Below, one piece after another: positions 9,764 through 18,339 of a stretch of 64,000 nucleotides of DNA; positions within the stretch are counted from its first letter, which is position 1, and each line of letters opens with the position of its first letter. The translations under genes and the position numbers were made by a program. The stretch covers positions 43,662-107,661 of the forward strand of contig NZ_BSOJ01000001.1 of NCBI RefSeq assembly GCF_030160455.1, given 5' to 3'. The stretch is from Limnobacter litoralis. GTDB lineage: Bacteria > Pseudomonadota > Gammaproteobacteria > Burkholderiales > Burkholderiaceae_B. The notes beneath the pieces are model-generated. The model did no database searches, was not told the origin of the DNA, and saw only the letters and a program-made list of their open reading frames with translations.

Positions 9764-10260
9764 ACTTGCCAAACCCTGAGGTGTTGTATGCCCGCCTGCG
9801 CGACCAGATCGCCAAAGCGTTTCCCGACCGGTCTGAGCTGGGTTTGATTGGCGTACACAGCGGCGGCGCCTGGATCGCTGAGCGTTTGCACCGGGACCTG
9901 AATTTCACCCTGCCTTGCGGCTTTCTGGACAGCGCCTTTTATCGGGATGACTTCTCCGAGCGGGGTCTGAAACAAGACCCCAAACCCGCCGAAGTGCCAT
10001 TTGATGTCAACGGCAGGCAAATCCTCCTCGTTGACGATGTGTTGTACACAGGTCGCACCACCCGCGCGATCGTGAATCATCTGTTTGATTTTGGCAGACC
10101 CTCAAAAATAGAATTGGCCGTGTTGCTGGATCGGGGTGGCAGAGAACTGCCCATCGATGCGCAATACGTTGGCAAGCACGAGCCTTTGAACCCCAATCAG
10201 GCTTTTGTGCTGACACTGGATGATCAAGGGGCTTTTCAGCTGGGTCTGGAGGAAAACTGA
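9760..10260 (+). CDS. pyrR: PyrR: pyr regulator / uracil phosphoribosyltransferase family
   Basis: Phosphoribosyltransferase-fold protein, 166 residues, with the PRPP signature ILLVDDVLYTGRTTRAI and the PyrR feature SAFYRDDFSERG. In Bacillus PyrR attenuates pyr transcription by binding RNA; that role is not established in betaproteobacteria, and I see no obvious PyrR-type anti-antiterminator leader before pyrB because the genes abut. It ends immediately before pyrB (stop 10258-10260, pyrB GTG at 10261). Uracil phosphoribosyltransferase activity is a safe alternative description. Confidence 0.93.
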   Translation: MNLPNPEVLYARLRDQIAKAFPDRSELGLIGVHSGGAWIAERLHRDLNFTLPCGFLDSAFYRDDFSERGLKQDPKPAEVPFDVNGRQILLVDDVLYTGRTTRAIVNHLFDFGRPSKIELAVLLDRGGRELPIDAQYVGKHEPLNPNQAFVLTLDDQGAFQLGLEEN

Positions 10261-11235
10261 GTGCACAACCCGCAAATCAATTCAGCCGGAGAGCTGATTC
10301 ACCTGCTCAGCGTGGAGGGCCTGCCCAAGGCCATGATTCACCGAATTCTGGACACGGCAGAGTCTTTTCTGTCGGTGACTGACCGAGAGGTTAAACAAGT
10401 CCCCCTGCTGCGTGGCAAGTCCGTCTTCAACGTCTTTTTTGAAAACTCAACCCGCACGCGTACCACTTTTGAGATTGCCGCAAAACGCCTGTCGGCCGAT
10501 GTGGTCAACCTGAACATTGGTGCGTCGTCCACCAGCAAAGGCGAGTCGCTGCTGGACACCATCGACAACCTGGCGGCCATGTCGGCGGACATGTTCGTGG
10601 TGCGTCACTCCGAGAGTGGAGCGGCCACTTTTCTGGCCCAGCATCTGAATCGCACCCGCGACGGTGCTGTGCATGTCATCAATGCCGGCGATGGCCGACA
10701 TTCGCACCCCACGCAGGGTTTGCTGGACATGTACACCATCCGCCACTACAAAAAGGATTTCACCAAGCTGCGCGTGGCCATTGTGGGCGACATTTTGCAC
10801 AGCCGTGTGGCACGGTCCGACATTCACGCGCTGACCACCTTGGGGTGTCCCGAAGTGCGCGCTGTGGGCCCCAGTACCTTGCTGCCCAGTCATCTGGAAG
10901 GCATGGGGGTCAAGGTGTTTCATGACCTGCGCGAAGGGTTGGCCGATGTGGACGTGATCATGGGATTGCGCCTTCAGAAAGAGCGCATGAAAGGCGCCCT
11001 GATTCCCTCTGCGCAAGAGTATTTCAAGCACTATGGCCTGACCGAAGACAAGTTGAAATACGCCAAGCCGGATGCAATTGTGATGCACCCTGGGCCGATG
11101 AACCGTGGCGTTGAAATTGATTCTGTGGTGGCCGATGGCCCGCAAAGTGTGATTTTGAGCCAGGTGACCTTTGGTATCGCAGTGCGAATGGCGGTGATGA
11201 GCATATTGGCATCCAGCAAGGGTGTGAACGGTTAA
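10261..11235 (+). CDS. pyrB: Aspartate carbamoyltransferase catalytic subunit
   Basis: Catalyses the committed step of pyrimidine synthesis, carbamoyl phosphate plus aspartate. The 324-residue protein carries [19 protein letters not shown] (carbamoyl phosphate site), [24 protein letters not shown] and [12 protein letters not shown]. The start is GTG, directly abutting the pyrR stop. It is followed 17 bp later by an inactive-looking dihydroorotase homologue, which fits the Pseudomonas-type ATCase where PyrB assembles with a catalytically dead PyrC'. Confidence 0.97.
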   Translation: MHNPQINSAGELIHLLSVEGLPKAMIHRILDTAESFLSVTDREVKQVPLLRGKSVFNVFFENSTRTRTTFEIAAKRLSADVVNLNIGASSTSKGESLLDTIDNLAAMSADMFVVRHSESGAATFLAQHLNRTRDGAVHVINAGDGRHSHPTQGLLDMYTIRHYKKDFTKLRVAIVGDILHSRVARSDIHALTTLGCPEVRAVGPSTLLPSHLEGMGVKVFHDLREGLADVDVIMGLRLQKERMKGALIPSAQEYFKHYGLTEDKLKYAKPDAIVMHPGPMNRGVEIDSVVADGPQSVILSQVTFGIAVRMAVMSILASSKGVNG

Positions 11236-11252
11236 CGGGGCAGGTAATAGCG

Positions 11253-12566
11253 ATGCGTGTATTGATCAAGAATGGACGGGTCATTGACCCAGCCTGCGAA
11301 ACAGACGGACTGATGGATGTGGCCATTGCCGCAGGGCGCATTGTGTCGGTCAGCCCGGCCGGTGAAATGCCCGATGGATTTGACGCTGCGCGTGAAATTG
11401 ACGCCACTGGCCTGTGGGTGTTGCCGGGTTTGGTGGACTTGTCGGCGCGCCTGCGTGAGCCAGGCTATGAATACCGCGCCACACTGGAAAGCGAAATTGA
11501 AGCGGCCATGGCAGGCGGGGTCACCTCACTGTGTTGCCCGCCCGACACCGACCCGGTGCTGGACGAGCCAGGTCTGATTGAGATGTTGAAATTCAAGGCC
11601 CAGCAATTGAATTTAACGAAAGTGTATCCGCTGGGTGCCTTGACACGCGGACTGGCAGGCCAGGAACTGACGGAAATGGCCGAGCTGACCGAGGCAGGCT
11701 GTGTGGGGTTTTCTCAGGCCGAGCAGCCCATTGAAGATGCCCGTGTGTTGCTGCGCGCCATGCAATACGCACGCAGCTTCAACCTGACGGTTTTTTTGCG
11801 TCCCAACGAGCCGAATTTAAGCCGTGGGGGTGTGGCCCACGCTGGTGCCTACGCGTCCCGAATGGGCCTAAGTGGCGTTCCGGTGATGGCAGAAACCATT
11901 GCCCTGCAAATGTATTTTGAGATGATGCGCTCCACCGGTGCCCGCGTGCACATTTGCCGAATCAGTTCTGCCAAGGGTGTCGAGCTGATTCGCCAGGCCA
12001 AGGCTGAGGGGCTGCCCATTACCTGCGATGTGGGTGTGCATCACGTTCATTTGACTGACATCGACATTGGTTACTTCGACCCCAACGCCCACTTGGTGCC
12101 GCCTCTGCGCGAGCAGCGCGACCGCGATGCCATTCGTCAGGGCTTGCTGGACGGCACGATTGACGCCATTTGTTCAGACCACACCCCCGTGGACGATGAC
12201 TTCAAGCTGTTGCCATTTGCGGAAAGCGAAGCGGGTGCCACCGGCCTGGAGCTGTTGTTGGCCTTGACCCTGAAGTGGGCCAATGGGGCGGGTGTGCCTG
12301 CGCACCGTGTGGTGCAGTGGCTGAGTCTGAACCCGGCACAAATCATCAAAGCACAGGCAGGTGCCTTGCGCGTGGGTATGGCGGCAGACCTGTGCCTGTT
12401 TGACCCGAATCACGACTGGGTGGTGGGTCCTCAAACCTTGATCAGCCAGGGCAAGCACACGCCTTTCAATGGTTTTCCGATGATGGGCAAGGTAAAGGCC
12501 GCCATGGTGAACGGGCATCTGGGTTACGACGACTTGTCAGTCAAGCCAAGCCGAGCCGCTGCCTGA
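11253..12566 (+). CDS. pyrC': Dihydroorotase-like PyrC', probably non-catalytic ATCase partner
   Basis: Amidohydrolase of the class I dihydroorotase family, 437 residues. The zinc-binding HxH before LREPG is absent: the motif reads DLSARLREPG where active enzymes have DxHVHLREPG. Other family segments remain, such as GGVTSLCCPPDTDP, SDHTPVDDDFKLLPFAESEAGATGLE and the C-terminal GMAADLCLFDP. This matches the PyrC' (PyrX) proteins of Pseudomonas-type aspartate transcarbamoylase, which stabilise PyrB but have no activity. A functional dihydroorotase must then lie elsewhere in the genome. Sits between pyrB and plsC. Confidence 0.88.
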   Translation: MRVLIKNGRVIDPACETDGLMDVAIAAGRIVSVSPAGEMPDGFDAAREIDATGLWVLPGLVDLSARLREPGYEYRATLESEIEAAMAGGVTSLCCPPDTDPVLDEPGLIEMLKFKAQQLNLTKVYPLGALTRGLAGQELTEMAELTEAGCVGFSQAEQPIEDARVLLRAMQYARSFNLTVFLRPNEPNLSRGGVAHAGAYASRMGLSGVPVMAETIALQMYFEMMRSTGARVHICRISSAKGVELIRQAKAEGLPITCDVGVHHVHLTDIDIGYFDPNAHLVPPLREQRDRDAIRQGLLDGTIDAICSDHTPVDDDFKLLPFAESEAGATGLELLLALTLKWANGAGVPAHRVVQWLSLNPAQIIKAQAGALRVGMAADLCLFDPNHDWVVGPQTLISQGKHTPFNGFPMMGKVKAAMVNGHLGYDDLSVKPSRAAA

Positions 12567-12568
12567 CC

Positions 12569-13336
12569 ATGCGCGTGCTGTTGATGAAATTGCGTCTGCT
12601 GGCGCACCTGCTGTACGGCCTTTGGATCGCCGCTGTGCTGTGGCCCTTGTTGGGCGATGCTCGGCGGGAGACCATTGAGAAAAAATGGGCTCGCAAGCTG
12701 CTTCACATCCTGAATGTGGAGGTAGACGTTGAGTTTGAGGTGCCCGAAGCCGACTTCTCCAAAGACGGCCCCATGCTGTTGTTCAGCAACCATGTGTCGT
12801 GGCTGGATATTTTTGCGATCAATGCCCATTACCCGGTGACGTTCATTGCCAAATCTGAAATAGCATCCTGGCCAGTGATTGGGCTGTTTGCCCGACGCAG
12901 TGGCGCGCTGTTCATTGAACGTGGCAAGCGCACCGCCGTGCGTGACGTGATCGAGGCTGCGGTGGGTGTGCTTAAAACAGGCCGGTGTGTCGCGGTGTTT
13001 CCGGAGGGCACCACGGGTTATGGCGAAACCCCTTTGCCATTTCACAGCAATTTCGTGCAACCTGCCATACAGGCGGATGTGCCCGTGCTGCCCGTTAGCT
13101 TGCAGTATTTTTTGCCCGATGGGCGATTTACGCCCGAGCCCGCATTTGTGGGTGAACAAACCATGGTTGAAAACCTGAAGGTTTTGTTCAACAGTCAGAC
13201 GGGTTATCGAGTGAAGCTGTATTTTCACAAGCCGGTGGTGCCGGCCCACGGTGTAAGCCGCCGCGATTTAAGTGACGCCGTTCGCAAAGAAATTGCGGCA
13301 CGCTGTGAGCAGCGCGCTAGAAAGGCTGCTGCCTGA
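12569..13336 (+). CDS. plsC: 1-acyl-sn-glycerol-3-phosphate acyltransferase (PlsC family)
   Basis: Membrane-associated acyltransferase that acylates lysophosphatidate in phospholipid synthesis. In 255 residues it has an N-terminal hydrophobic helix, the catalytic NHX4D motif as NHVSWLD, GALFIERGKR, and the substrate motif VAVFPEGTT. It begins 2 bp after the pyrC' stop and closes the plus-strand block that starts at yqgE. It could alternatively be a lyso-ornithine lipid acyltransferase; the motifs do not separate the two. A short 41-bp gap follows before the opposing island genes. Confidence 0.88.
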   Translation: MRVLLMKLRLLAHLLYGLWIAAVLWPLLGDARRETIEKKWARKLLHILNVEVDVEFEVPEADFSKDGPMLLFSNHVSWLDIFAINAHYPVTFIAKSEIASWPVIGLFARRSGALFIERGKRTAVRDVIEAAVGVLKTGRCVAVFPEGTTGYGETPLPFHSNFVQPAIQADVPVLPVSLQYFLPDGRFTPEPAFVGEQTMVENLKVLFNSQTGYRVKLYFHKPVVPAHGVSRRDLSDAVRKEIAARCEQRARKAAA

Positions 13337-13377
13337 TCGTTCCGGCGGGGCTGCATATTCAGTACTCACAGTGAGCC

Positions 13378-14091
13378 CTACCTCGGTAATGGAACATAGA
13401 CTTTGCCTTCTCTTTTGGCTTTCGCTTCCCGTTCACGTTCTTGCTGATCCAACTCTGCAGGGGTTTGAACCCAAGGTGTGGCGATGCCGAGGGTGACCAT
13501 GTATTGTTGACGACCAAACAGATCTTTAGATCCGAAACAGGAGAAGGCAACGATGATTTGGTATTTGTGTTCAGCCTGCCAGTAAGTAGAAACCGGGAGG
13601 CAAGCTTTGTATCGCTCCATCAAGTCGTTGGACCGGTCCAACGCTGGAAATTCCTTGGGATTAGTTAGAAACCAGCCATTGCTTTTCCACTGGGTCTGAA
13701 GGTTGTCAATCAGATCCAGCGATTCATCCAGTGTCGTGGTGTGCATGGTTGGTGATATTTGGATATTGTCGACCTTTTTGTCGTCATACATGATCATGAA
13801 GAACTTGGACTTGGGCGTTCTAAAAGTATAGCGTCCATCGTCAAATACCAAAGCAGAGTATTGTTTTGGTGTTGTGTCGTATACGCTGTCATAGATTGCG
13901 GGAACAATCGTTGCGGTAGAGTTTTTTCTCATTTCCTCCCAAGATTCACCAATGTAAAGTTTGATTACGGGTGTGGGCTGAAGTGCCATGTTGATTTTGA
14001 AGGCTACTATGCCGAGGCCAAAGATGAATAATCCGATGGTTTTTGAATGTTTTCTTGCAAAAATAACTGTTTGCTCAATTAAGGTGCTCAT
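13378..14091 (-). CDS. Membrane-anchored hypothetical protein, candidate immunity protein (copy 2)
   Basis: 237-residue protein without a family I recognise. One N-terminal transmembrane helix (about 17-34) would place the rest in the periplasm. It is a paralogue of the next gene: both have LQPTPVI-LYIGE-W-EM--NSTA after the helix, STYWQA--KYQ in the middle and an AKREGK-YV-L-R tail. Its start overlaps the upstream copy by 4 bp, so the pair follows the DUF2515-like gene in one operon. Base composition is AT-richer than the housekeeping genes. A role as immunity protein to the type VI cargo is inferred from operon position and topology only. Confidence 0.75.
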   Translation of the reverse strand: MSTLIEQTVIFARKHSKTIGLFIFGLGIVAFKINMALQPTPVIKLYIGESWEEMRKNSTATIVPAIYDSVYDTTPKQYSALVFDDGRYTFRTPKSKFFMIMYDDKKVDNIQISPTMHTTTLDESLDLIDNLQTQWKSNGWFLTNPKEFPALDRSNDLMERYKACLPVSTYWQAEHKYQIIVAFSCFGSKDLFGRQQYMVTLGIATPWVQTPAELDQQEREREAKAKREGKVYVPLPR

Positions 14092-14798
14092 CTGACCAGT
14101 CGAACGTAGGGTTTGCCTTCACGCTTGGCTTTTTCTTCGTTTTTTCGTTCAATCTGATCGAATTCCTCGTCAGACATAATCCAAGGCTTTCCAACACTCA
14201 TCGAGATCAGGTATCGCTTTTCATGCTTCCAGTTGTTGTCGTCATATCCCCCGACAGAAATTGCGACCTGATATTTGTCTGCAGCCTGCCAGTAAGTACT
14301 TGCCCCATTTCGGGCATGTAGGATCTTGTCGCGCCAATATTGATTGTCTTCAAAAGCTGGGTTTTCTTTCGGTAATACAAGAAACCACCCATTTTCCTTA
14401 AGTTGATTTTCAATATCGACAATGATTTTCAGTATGTCATCGATTGGCAGTAAATCCATTTGAGGTGAAATTCGGATACTGTGAACTTTCTTTTTTTCAT
14501 TAAAGAGAACAACAAAGAACTTGGCTTTCGGTGTGTGAAAATGGAACTTTTTATCGTCAAAAAATAATTGTGAAGGATATTCTGGAGATTCGTAACCGAC
14601 TAACATATCGGCAGGATTTTTAATAAATGCTGTAGAATTTTCTTGCATTTCATCCCACGGCTCTCCGATGTAAAGTTCGATCACAGGTGTCGGTTGAAGT
14701 GCTTTCCTATAAATAAAAATCAATGTACACAGAATTAATATGGTCAATATCGGTCTATTCTTGAGCTTTTTTGATCGACCTTGGAAAAGTGATCTCAC
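14088..14798 (-). CDS. Membrane-anchored hypothetical protein, candidate immunity protein (copy 1)
   Basis: 236-residue paralogue of the downstream gene, with the same architecture: short basic N terminus, one transmembrane helix (about 15-30), then a soluble domain containing LQPTPVIELYIGEPWDEM, GASTYWQAADKYQ and AKREGKPYVRLVR. It overlaps the DUF2515-like gene by 4 bp at its start and the second copy by 4 bp at its end. The sequence is visibly AT-rich. Tandem duplicated membrane-anchored genes directly behind a cargo gene are typical of type VI effector/immunity loci, but no activity can be read from the sequence. Confidence 0.75.
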   Translation of the reverse strand: MRSLFQGRSKKLKNRPILTILILCTLIFIYRKALQPTPVIELYIGEPWDEMQENSTAFIKNPADMLVGYESPEYPSQLFFDDKKFHFHTPKAKFFVVLFNEKKKVHSIRISPQMDLLPIDDILKIIVDIENQLKENGWFLVLPKENPAFEDNQYWRDKILHARNGASTYWQAADKYQVAISVGGYDDNNWKHEKRYLISMSVGKPWIMSDEEFDQIERKNEEKAKREGKPYVRLVR

Positions 14799-15886
14799 TG
14801 TATATTTCCCCCGCCTTGGGAAATCTCAAAAATAGATTTTCCGAGCATTTCTGCCATTTTGCTGTGCAGGATTTGGTTGAATCTTACGGCAGCTCTGTTA
14901 ACAAATTCCATTCTCTGTGTTGGGTCGCTAAGGTCTGCCGCAACCTTGTTGCTGAAACGTTCAGTACGATCATCGTCCAGAGGTTGGCATTGATTGCTAA
15001 ATGTTAATTGGATGGCTTCTGTGTAGTGTTTGAAAAAGCCAGTTACAAAAGTAGCTTGATTTGCCCGTAACAGAGATTGCATGGTGAAATTGTTATAAAT
15101 AACTTTTTGTAGGATGTTAATTTGTTCATGCGTTGCCAGAAAAAGTACACCTTTTTGTATTTCGCCTGAGTCAATCGCAGTAAATCCATCAATCACCTCC
15201 GATTTCGCTTCTCCGAAGCGCAGTATCTCTTGGCTAATCGGCCACATCACCGGGAACTTCGGATTGCCGTAAATCCCTGGTCGTCTCTTAAGGCACTGTT
15301 TCATCTGATCCAGCCCCCGCTTCTTGTAAAACAGGTGCAGTGGGTAGATGTCCAGAAACAGGGTGGTGTTGCCCAGCGCCAGCATGTTGTACATGTAGGC
15401 CGACGAGCTCATCACCGCCGCATCAAATCCAATTTGGGAGGCGGTCATCTCTCTGTTTATAAGCCAGTTGGGGAGGGTGTTCCTCACTTCGATGTCTCTT
15501 TTGGATTCATCAATCAGCTGATTGGCGTGCAACAGGCCACAACCCACCTGCTTGGAAGCAAATGCCGCCAGCCCCGCCCATTGAAAGCGGTGGTCCTCCA
15601 GCCACAATTTGGCGTACGCCATGTTGATCTGACGGTTGCGCTCTTTCGGGTCTGAAATTAAAACACCCCCGGGCGCGACGATGTCTTCGGCCATTTGTTG
15701 ATAGATTCGCCAAAGGCAGTCGCAGGTTAAAACAGGGGCTTCGACCACGGTTTGCCAGTGCCCGGGGCTGGTCTCTTTGCGTATGCACTGGCAGTCCTCA
15801 ATGGGGCGGGTGGGTTGGTGTAAACCCATGGGGTCGGTGGAATGCGGGGTGAATATCTTTTTCAAGGTAGGGGCTTTTGCAGACAA
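14795..15886 (-). CDS. DUF2515-like protein, candidate type VI secretion cargo
   Basis: 363-residue protein, no signal peptide. The segment ERNRQINMAYAKLWLEDHRFQWAGLAAFASKQVGCGLLHA resembles DUF2515 proteins, where a similar N-R-x-Y block precedes an aromatic H/Q-W-A-x-LA-F-x-S-K stretch. That assignment is from memory and is moderate. A hydrophobic stretch around residues 165-190 (SSAYMYNMLALGNTTLFLDI) could be membrane-active or core. It is divergent from a PAAR gene across 140 bp and overlaps candidate immunity genes by 4 bp. GC content falls toward its 3' end. Effector function is inferred from context. Confidence 0.65.
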   Translation of the reverse strand: MSAKAPTLKKIFTPHSTDPMGLHQPTRPIEDCQCIRKETSPGHWQTVVEAPVLTCDCLWRIYQQMAEDIVAPGGVLISDPKERNRQINMAYAKLWLEDHRFQWAGLAAFASKQVGCGLLHANQLIDESKRDIEVRNTLPNWLINREMTASQIGFDAAVMSSSAYMYNMLALGNTTLFLDIYPLHLFYKKRGLDQMKQCLKRRPGIYGNPKFPVMWPISQEILRFGEAKSEVIDGFTAIDSGEIQKGVLFLATHEQINILQKVIYNNFTMQSLLRANQATFVTGFFKHYTEAIQLTFSNQCQPLDDDRTERFSNKVAADLSDPTQRMEFVNRAAVRFNQILHSKMAEMLGKSIFEISQGGGNIQ

Positions 15887-15949
15887 ATGCTTTGACCATA
15901 CAAAAGTTCAAACCAGGGTGACAAATTCTTGTTGGGGTCACTACTTCAG

Positions 15950-15971
15950 ATTGCCCGTTCGCAGGGGCAAT
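15950..15971. promoter_or_regulatory. Inverted repeat between the PAAR and DUF2515-like genes
   Basis: Perfect 7-bp inverted repeat ATTGCCC/GGGCAAT with an 8-base loop, near the middle of the divergent intergenic region. A weaker repeat GTGAC-N14-GTCAC lies at 15918-15941. Either could be an operator shared by the two divergent promoters. No confident -10/-35 pair was identified. Confidence 0.3.
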
Positions 15972-16026
15972 TCTGGGCTTGTGTTAGCGTCCGTGGGTTT
16001 AATTCTTCATTTCAAGGTGAATTTTC

Positions 16027-16548
16027 ATGCCCAACATGATTCGACAAGGCGACAGCACCAGCCACGGTGGCACTGTGCTTGAGGGTTTTTCCGCGTATTT
16101 GATTGATGGTCGGGCTGCGGCAGGTTTGGGTCACATGGTGGCTTGCCCGCAATGCAAGGGTACTTTTCCCATCGCGCAGGGCAACCCGGCGCACACCTAC
16201 AACAATACCCCTTTGGCTTACCACGGCATGGTCACGGCCTGTGGTGCAACATTGTTGTCCAGTCAAGGCTTCATGACCCACACGTCGCCAACGGGTTCCA
16301 TGGCCAAAATGGCGGAATCGCAATACCCGCATTACCCGCTGAAGCAGCATCCGGAAAGTCGGGAAGTTCAATTTGTGGTGAGGCACCACGTCACCAAAGA
16401 GCCCTTGGCGAACGTGCCTTACAAAATCAGGTTTGGCGACGGGCGGGTGGAGCATGGCACCACCGACAGCAAAGGCTTGACTGCCAAATACCCAGCCGAA
16501 CGGGCGCGCGACGCCGAGCTTGAATTGCCAGGCAAGGCGTCGGTTTAG
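16027..16548 (+). CDS. PAAR-domain type VI secretion spike-tip protein with C-terminal extension
   Basis: PAAR proteins cap the VgrG spike of the type VI secretion system and recruit cargo. In 173 residues the PAAR domain (1-92) starts MPNMIRQGDSTSHGGTVLEG and has the repeated Gly/His pattern, including GLGHMVACPQCKGTFPIAQG and YHGMVTACGATLLSSQ. The remaining 80 residues form a separate beta-rich module (VRHHVTKEPLANVPYKIRFGDGRVEHGTTDSKGLT) of a type found as a linker on PAAR and VgrG proteins. AAGGTG serves as ribosome site. No VgrG, Hcp or structural T6SS gene is in the window, so this is an orphan module. Confidence 0.88.
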   Translation: MPNMIRQGDSTSHGGTVLEGFSAYLIDGRAAAGLGHMVACPQCKGTFPIAQGNPAHTYNNTPLAYHGMVTACGATLLSSQGFMTHTSPTGSMAKMAESQYPHYPLKQHPESREVQFVVRHHVTKEPLANVPYKIRFGDGRVEHGTTDSKGLTAKYPAERARDAELELPGKASV

Positions 16549-16562
16549 TGCTTGCTTTGCGT

Positions 16563-17450
16563 TTACTCTGACTCGCTGGTGTTCTCAAAATTGGGCACGA
16601 AAAACCGGTCTTTCAAAAGGCTCAGACCCAAGGTGTCCAACATGTCGTGCAATTGGCGCGCGGCCTTGCGGTTGCCGCGCTGGTGCTTTTTCGCGATGAT
16701 CAGCTCATTTTTCATGGAATGTTCCCAACCCACCAGCTCGGTTACAGTGACCCGATAGCCGTGTGCTTCAAGTTGCAGGCAACGCAGCACATTGGTCAAT
16801 TGACTGCCAAATTCGCGGGTGTGAATGGGGTGTCGCCACAACTCGACCAGCGGGGTTTTGCCCAACATCAGGCTTTTGGTTTCGCGCAGTTTGCTGGCAA
16901 CCTCGGCCTGGCAGCAGGGCACCAGGGCCATGTACCTGGCTTGCTTTTTCAAGCCGAATGCGATGGCGTCGTCGGTGGCTGTGTTGCAGGCGTGCAGTGC
17001 CGTTACGATGTCAACCGTTTCAGGCAAATCGGGGTGTTCGGTGGCTTGTGCCACGGGCAGGTTGATGAATTGCATGCCCGCTGCAAAGCCCAAGTGTTCG
17101 GCCAGCGTCTGTGATTTGTCGGTGAGGTCTTGCCGGGTTTCAACCCCGGCCACCACGGCACCCTGCGGGTTTTGTTTGATGTAGAGGTCGTAAAGAATGA
17201 AACCCAGATACGATTTGCCCGCGCCATGGTCTACCAGATACAAACCGCCGTTGTTGGCTGCACGGGCTTGCTCAATCAGTGGCTCAATGAACTGGGTGAG
17301 GTGGTAAACCTGTTTCAGCTTGCGTCGGCTGTCCTGGTTCAGGGCCCCGTCGCGCGTCAGAATATGCAGGGCCTTCAACAGTTCAATCGATTGGCCAGGC
17401 TTGATTTCTGGATGTGCAGCGGGCGCTGCCTTTTTGGTGGCCTTGCTCAT
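16563..17450 (-). CDS. SAM-dependent methyltransferase (Methyltransf_32-like)
   Basis: 295-residue protein with a Rossmann-type methyltransferase core: the glycine loop LVDHGAGKSYLGF (about 72-84), then a GVETR acidic strand, DIVTALHACNTATDDAI (an LHACG-like motif) and VPCCQAEV. These are shared with the Methyltransf_32 group (METTL25/RRNAD1-like), whose bacterial substrate is not known to me. An Ala/Lys/Pro-rich N terminus precedes the domain. Its start overlaps the apaH stop by ATGA, so the two are one operon. Confidence 0.8.
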   Translation of the reverse strand: MSKATKKAAPAAHPEIKPGQSIELLKALHILTRDGALNQDSRRKLKQVYHLTQFIEPLIEQARAANNGGLYLVDHGAGKSYLGFILYDLYIKQNPQGAVVAGVETRQDLTDKSQTLAEHLGFAAGMQFINLPVAQATEHPDLPETVDIVTALHACNTATDDAIAFGLKKQARYMALVPCCQAEVASKLRETKSLMLGKTPLVELWRHPIHTREFGSQLTNVLRCLQLEAHGYRVTVTELVGWEHSMKNELIIAKKHQRGNRKAARQLHDMLDTLGLSLLKDRFFVPNFENTSESE

Positions 17451-18262
17451 GCGGGCACCTGGGTCAGTTCAAGCGTATCGAGCTGCAAGGCAGTCAAATG
17501 ACCACCCCACACGCAGCCAGTGTCCAAGCAATAGCCAGCGGAGTTTTGCACTTTATTCAGCGTAGACCAGTGCCCGAACAGGATCAGGTCTTCACCCCGT
17601 TCACCCGGATATTCAAACCAGGGATGCAAGCCCTCCGGAGCCACTGCCGGGTCTTCTTTGTACTTGAAATCGATTTTTCCGTCGGCGTACAGCATGCGAA
17701 GCCGAGTGCAAACATTCACGATGACGCGCAGACGATCAAATCCGGTCAGGCTGAAGTCCCAGTATTCCGGCTTGTTGCCGTACAGTTCAGCCATGAAGGA
17801 TTTCCAGTCGGGGCCAGCCAACACCGCCTGCACTTCATCGGAAAAAGCCAAGGCGTTGTCGAACGACCACTGCGGCAATATGCCCGCGTGCACCATCAGG
17901 CCGCGCTGCCCGGTGGGCAAAACGGCGGGTAATTCAAGGGCGAGGGGTTGGGCGCGTAGCCAGTCAATCAACACGTCGGCGTCGGGTGCCTGCACAATTT
18001 CTTCGATGGTGTCACTTTTGTGGCTTTTGCCACTGCCGCACCACAGCGCCAACAAATGCAAGTCGTGATTGCCCAACACCACCCGCGCCTGGTCGCCAAG
18101 CGAATGGATGAATCGCAGGGTTTCCAACGATTTGGGGCCCCGATTGACCAGATCGCCCGCAAACCAAAGGGTGTCGTTTGTGGGGTTGAAGTGGATTTTG
18201 TCCAGAAGGGCAAGCAAGGGGTCCAAGCAACCTTGTACGTCTCCGATTGCGTAGTGGGTCAT
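17447..18262 (-). CDS. apaH: Bis(5'-nucleosyl)-tetraphosphatase, symmetrical (ApaH)
   Basis: Metallophosphatase that hydrolyses Ap4A to two ADP and removes Np4 caps from RNA. The 271-residue protein has the phosphoesterase motifs YAIGDVQGC, FAGDLVNRGPKSL and VLGNHDLHLL, and later MVHAGILPQW and the ApaH-type ILFGHWSTL. Divergent from the phosphomannomutase gene across 77 bp. The methyltransferase downstream overlaps by 4 bp. Confidence 0.96.
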   Translation of the reverse strand: MTHYAIGDVQGCLDPLLALLDKIHFNPTNDTLWFAGDLVNRGPKSLETLRFIHSLGDQARVVLGNHDLHLLALWCGSGKSHKSDTIEEIVQAPDADVLIDWLRAQPLALELPAVLPTGQRGLMVHAGILPQWSFDNALAFSDEVQAVLAGPDWKSFMAELYGNKPEYWDFSLTGFDRLRVIVNVCTRLRMLYADGKIDFKYKEDPAVAPEGLHPWFEYPGERGEDLILFGHWSTLNKVQNSAGYCLDTGCVWGGHLTALQLDTLELTQVPA

Positions 18263-18339
18263 GACTGAATACTGTAAGAACGATTGAGGTATTATGCCCT
18301 TTTAAACAGACTACTTGCGGTTTTCAAGAGCGCCTTCCC

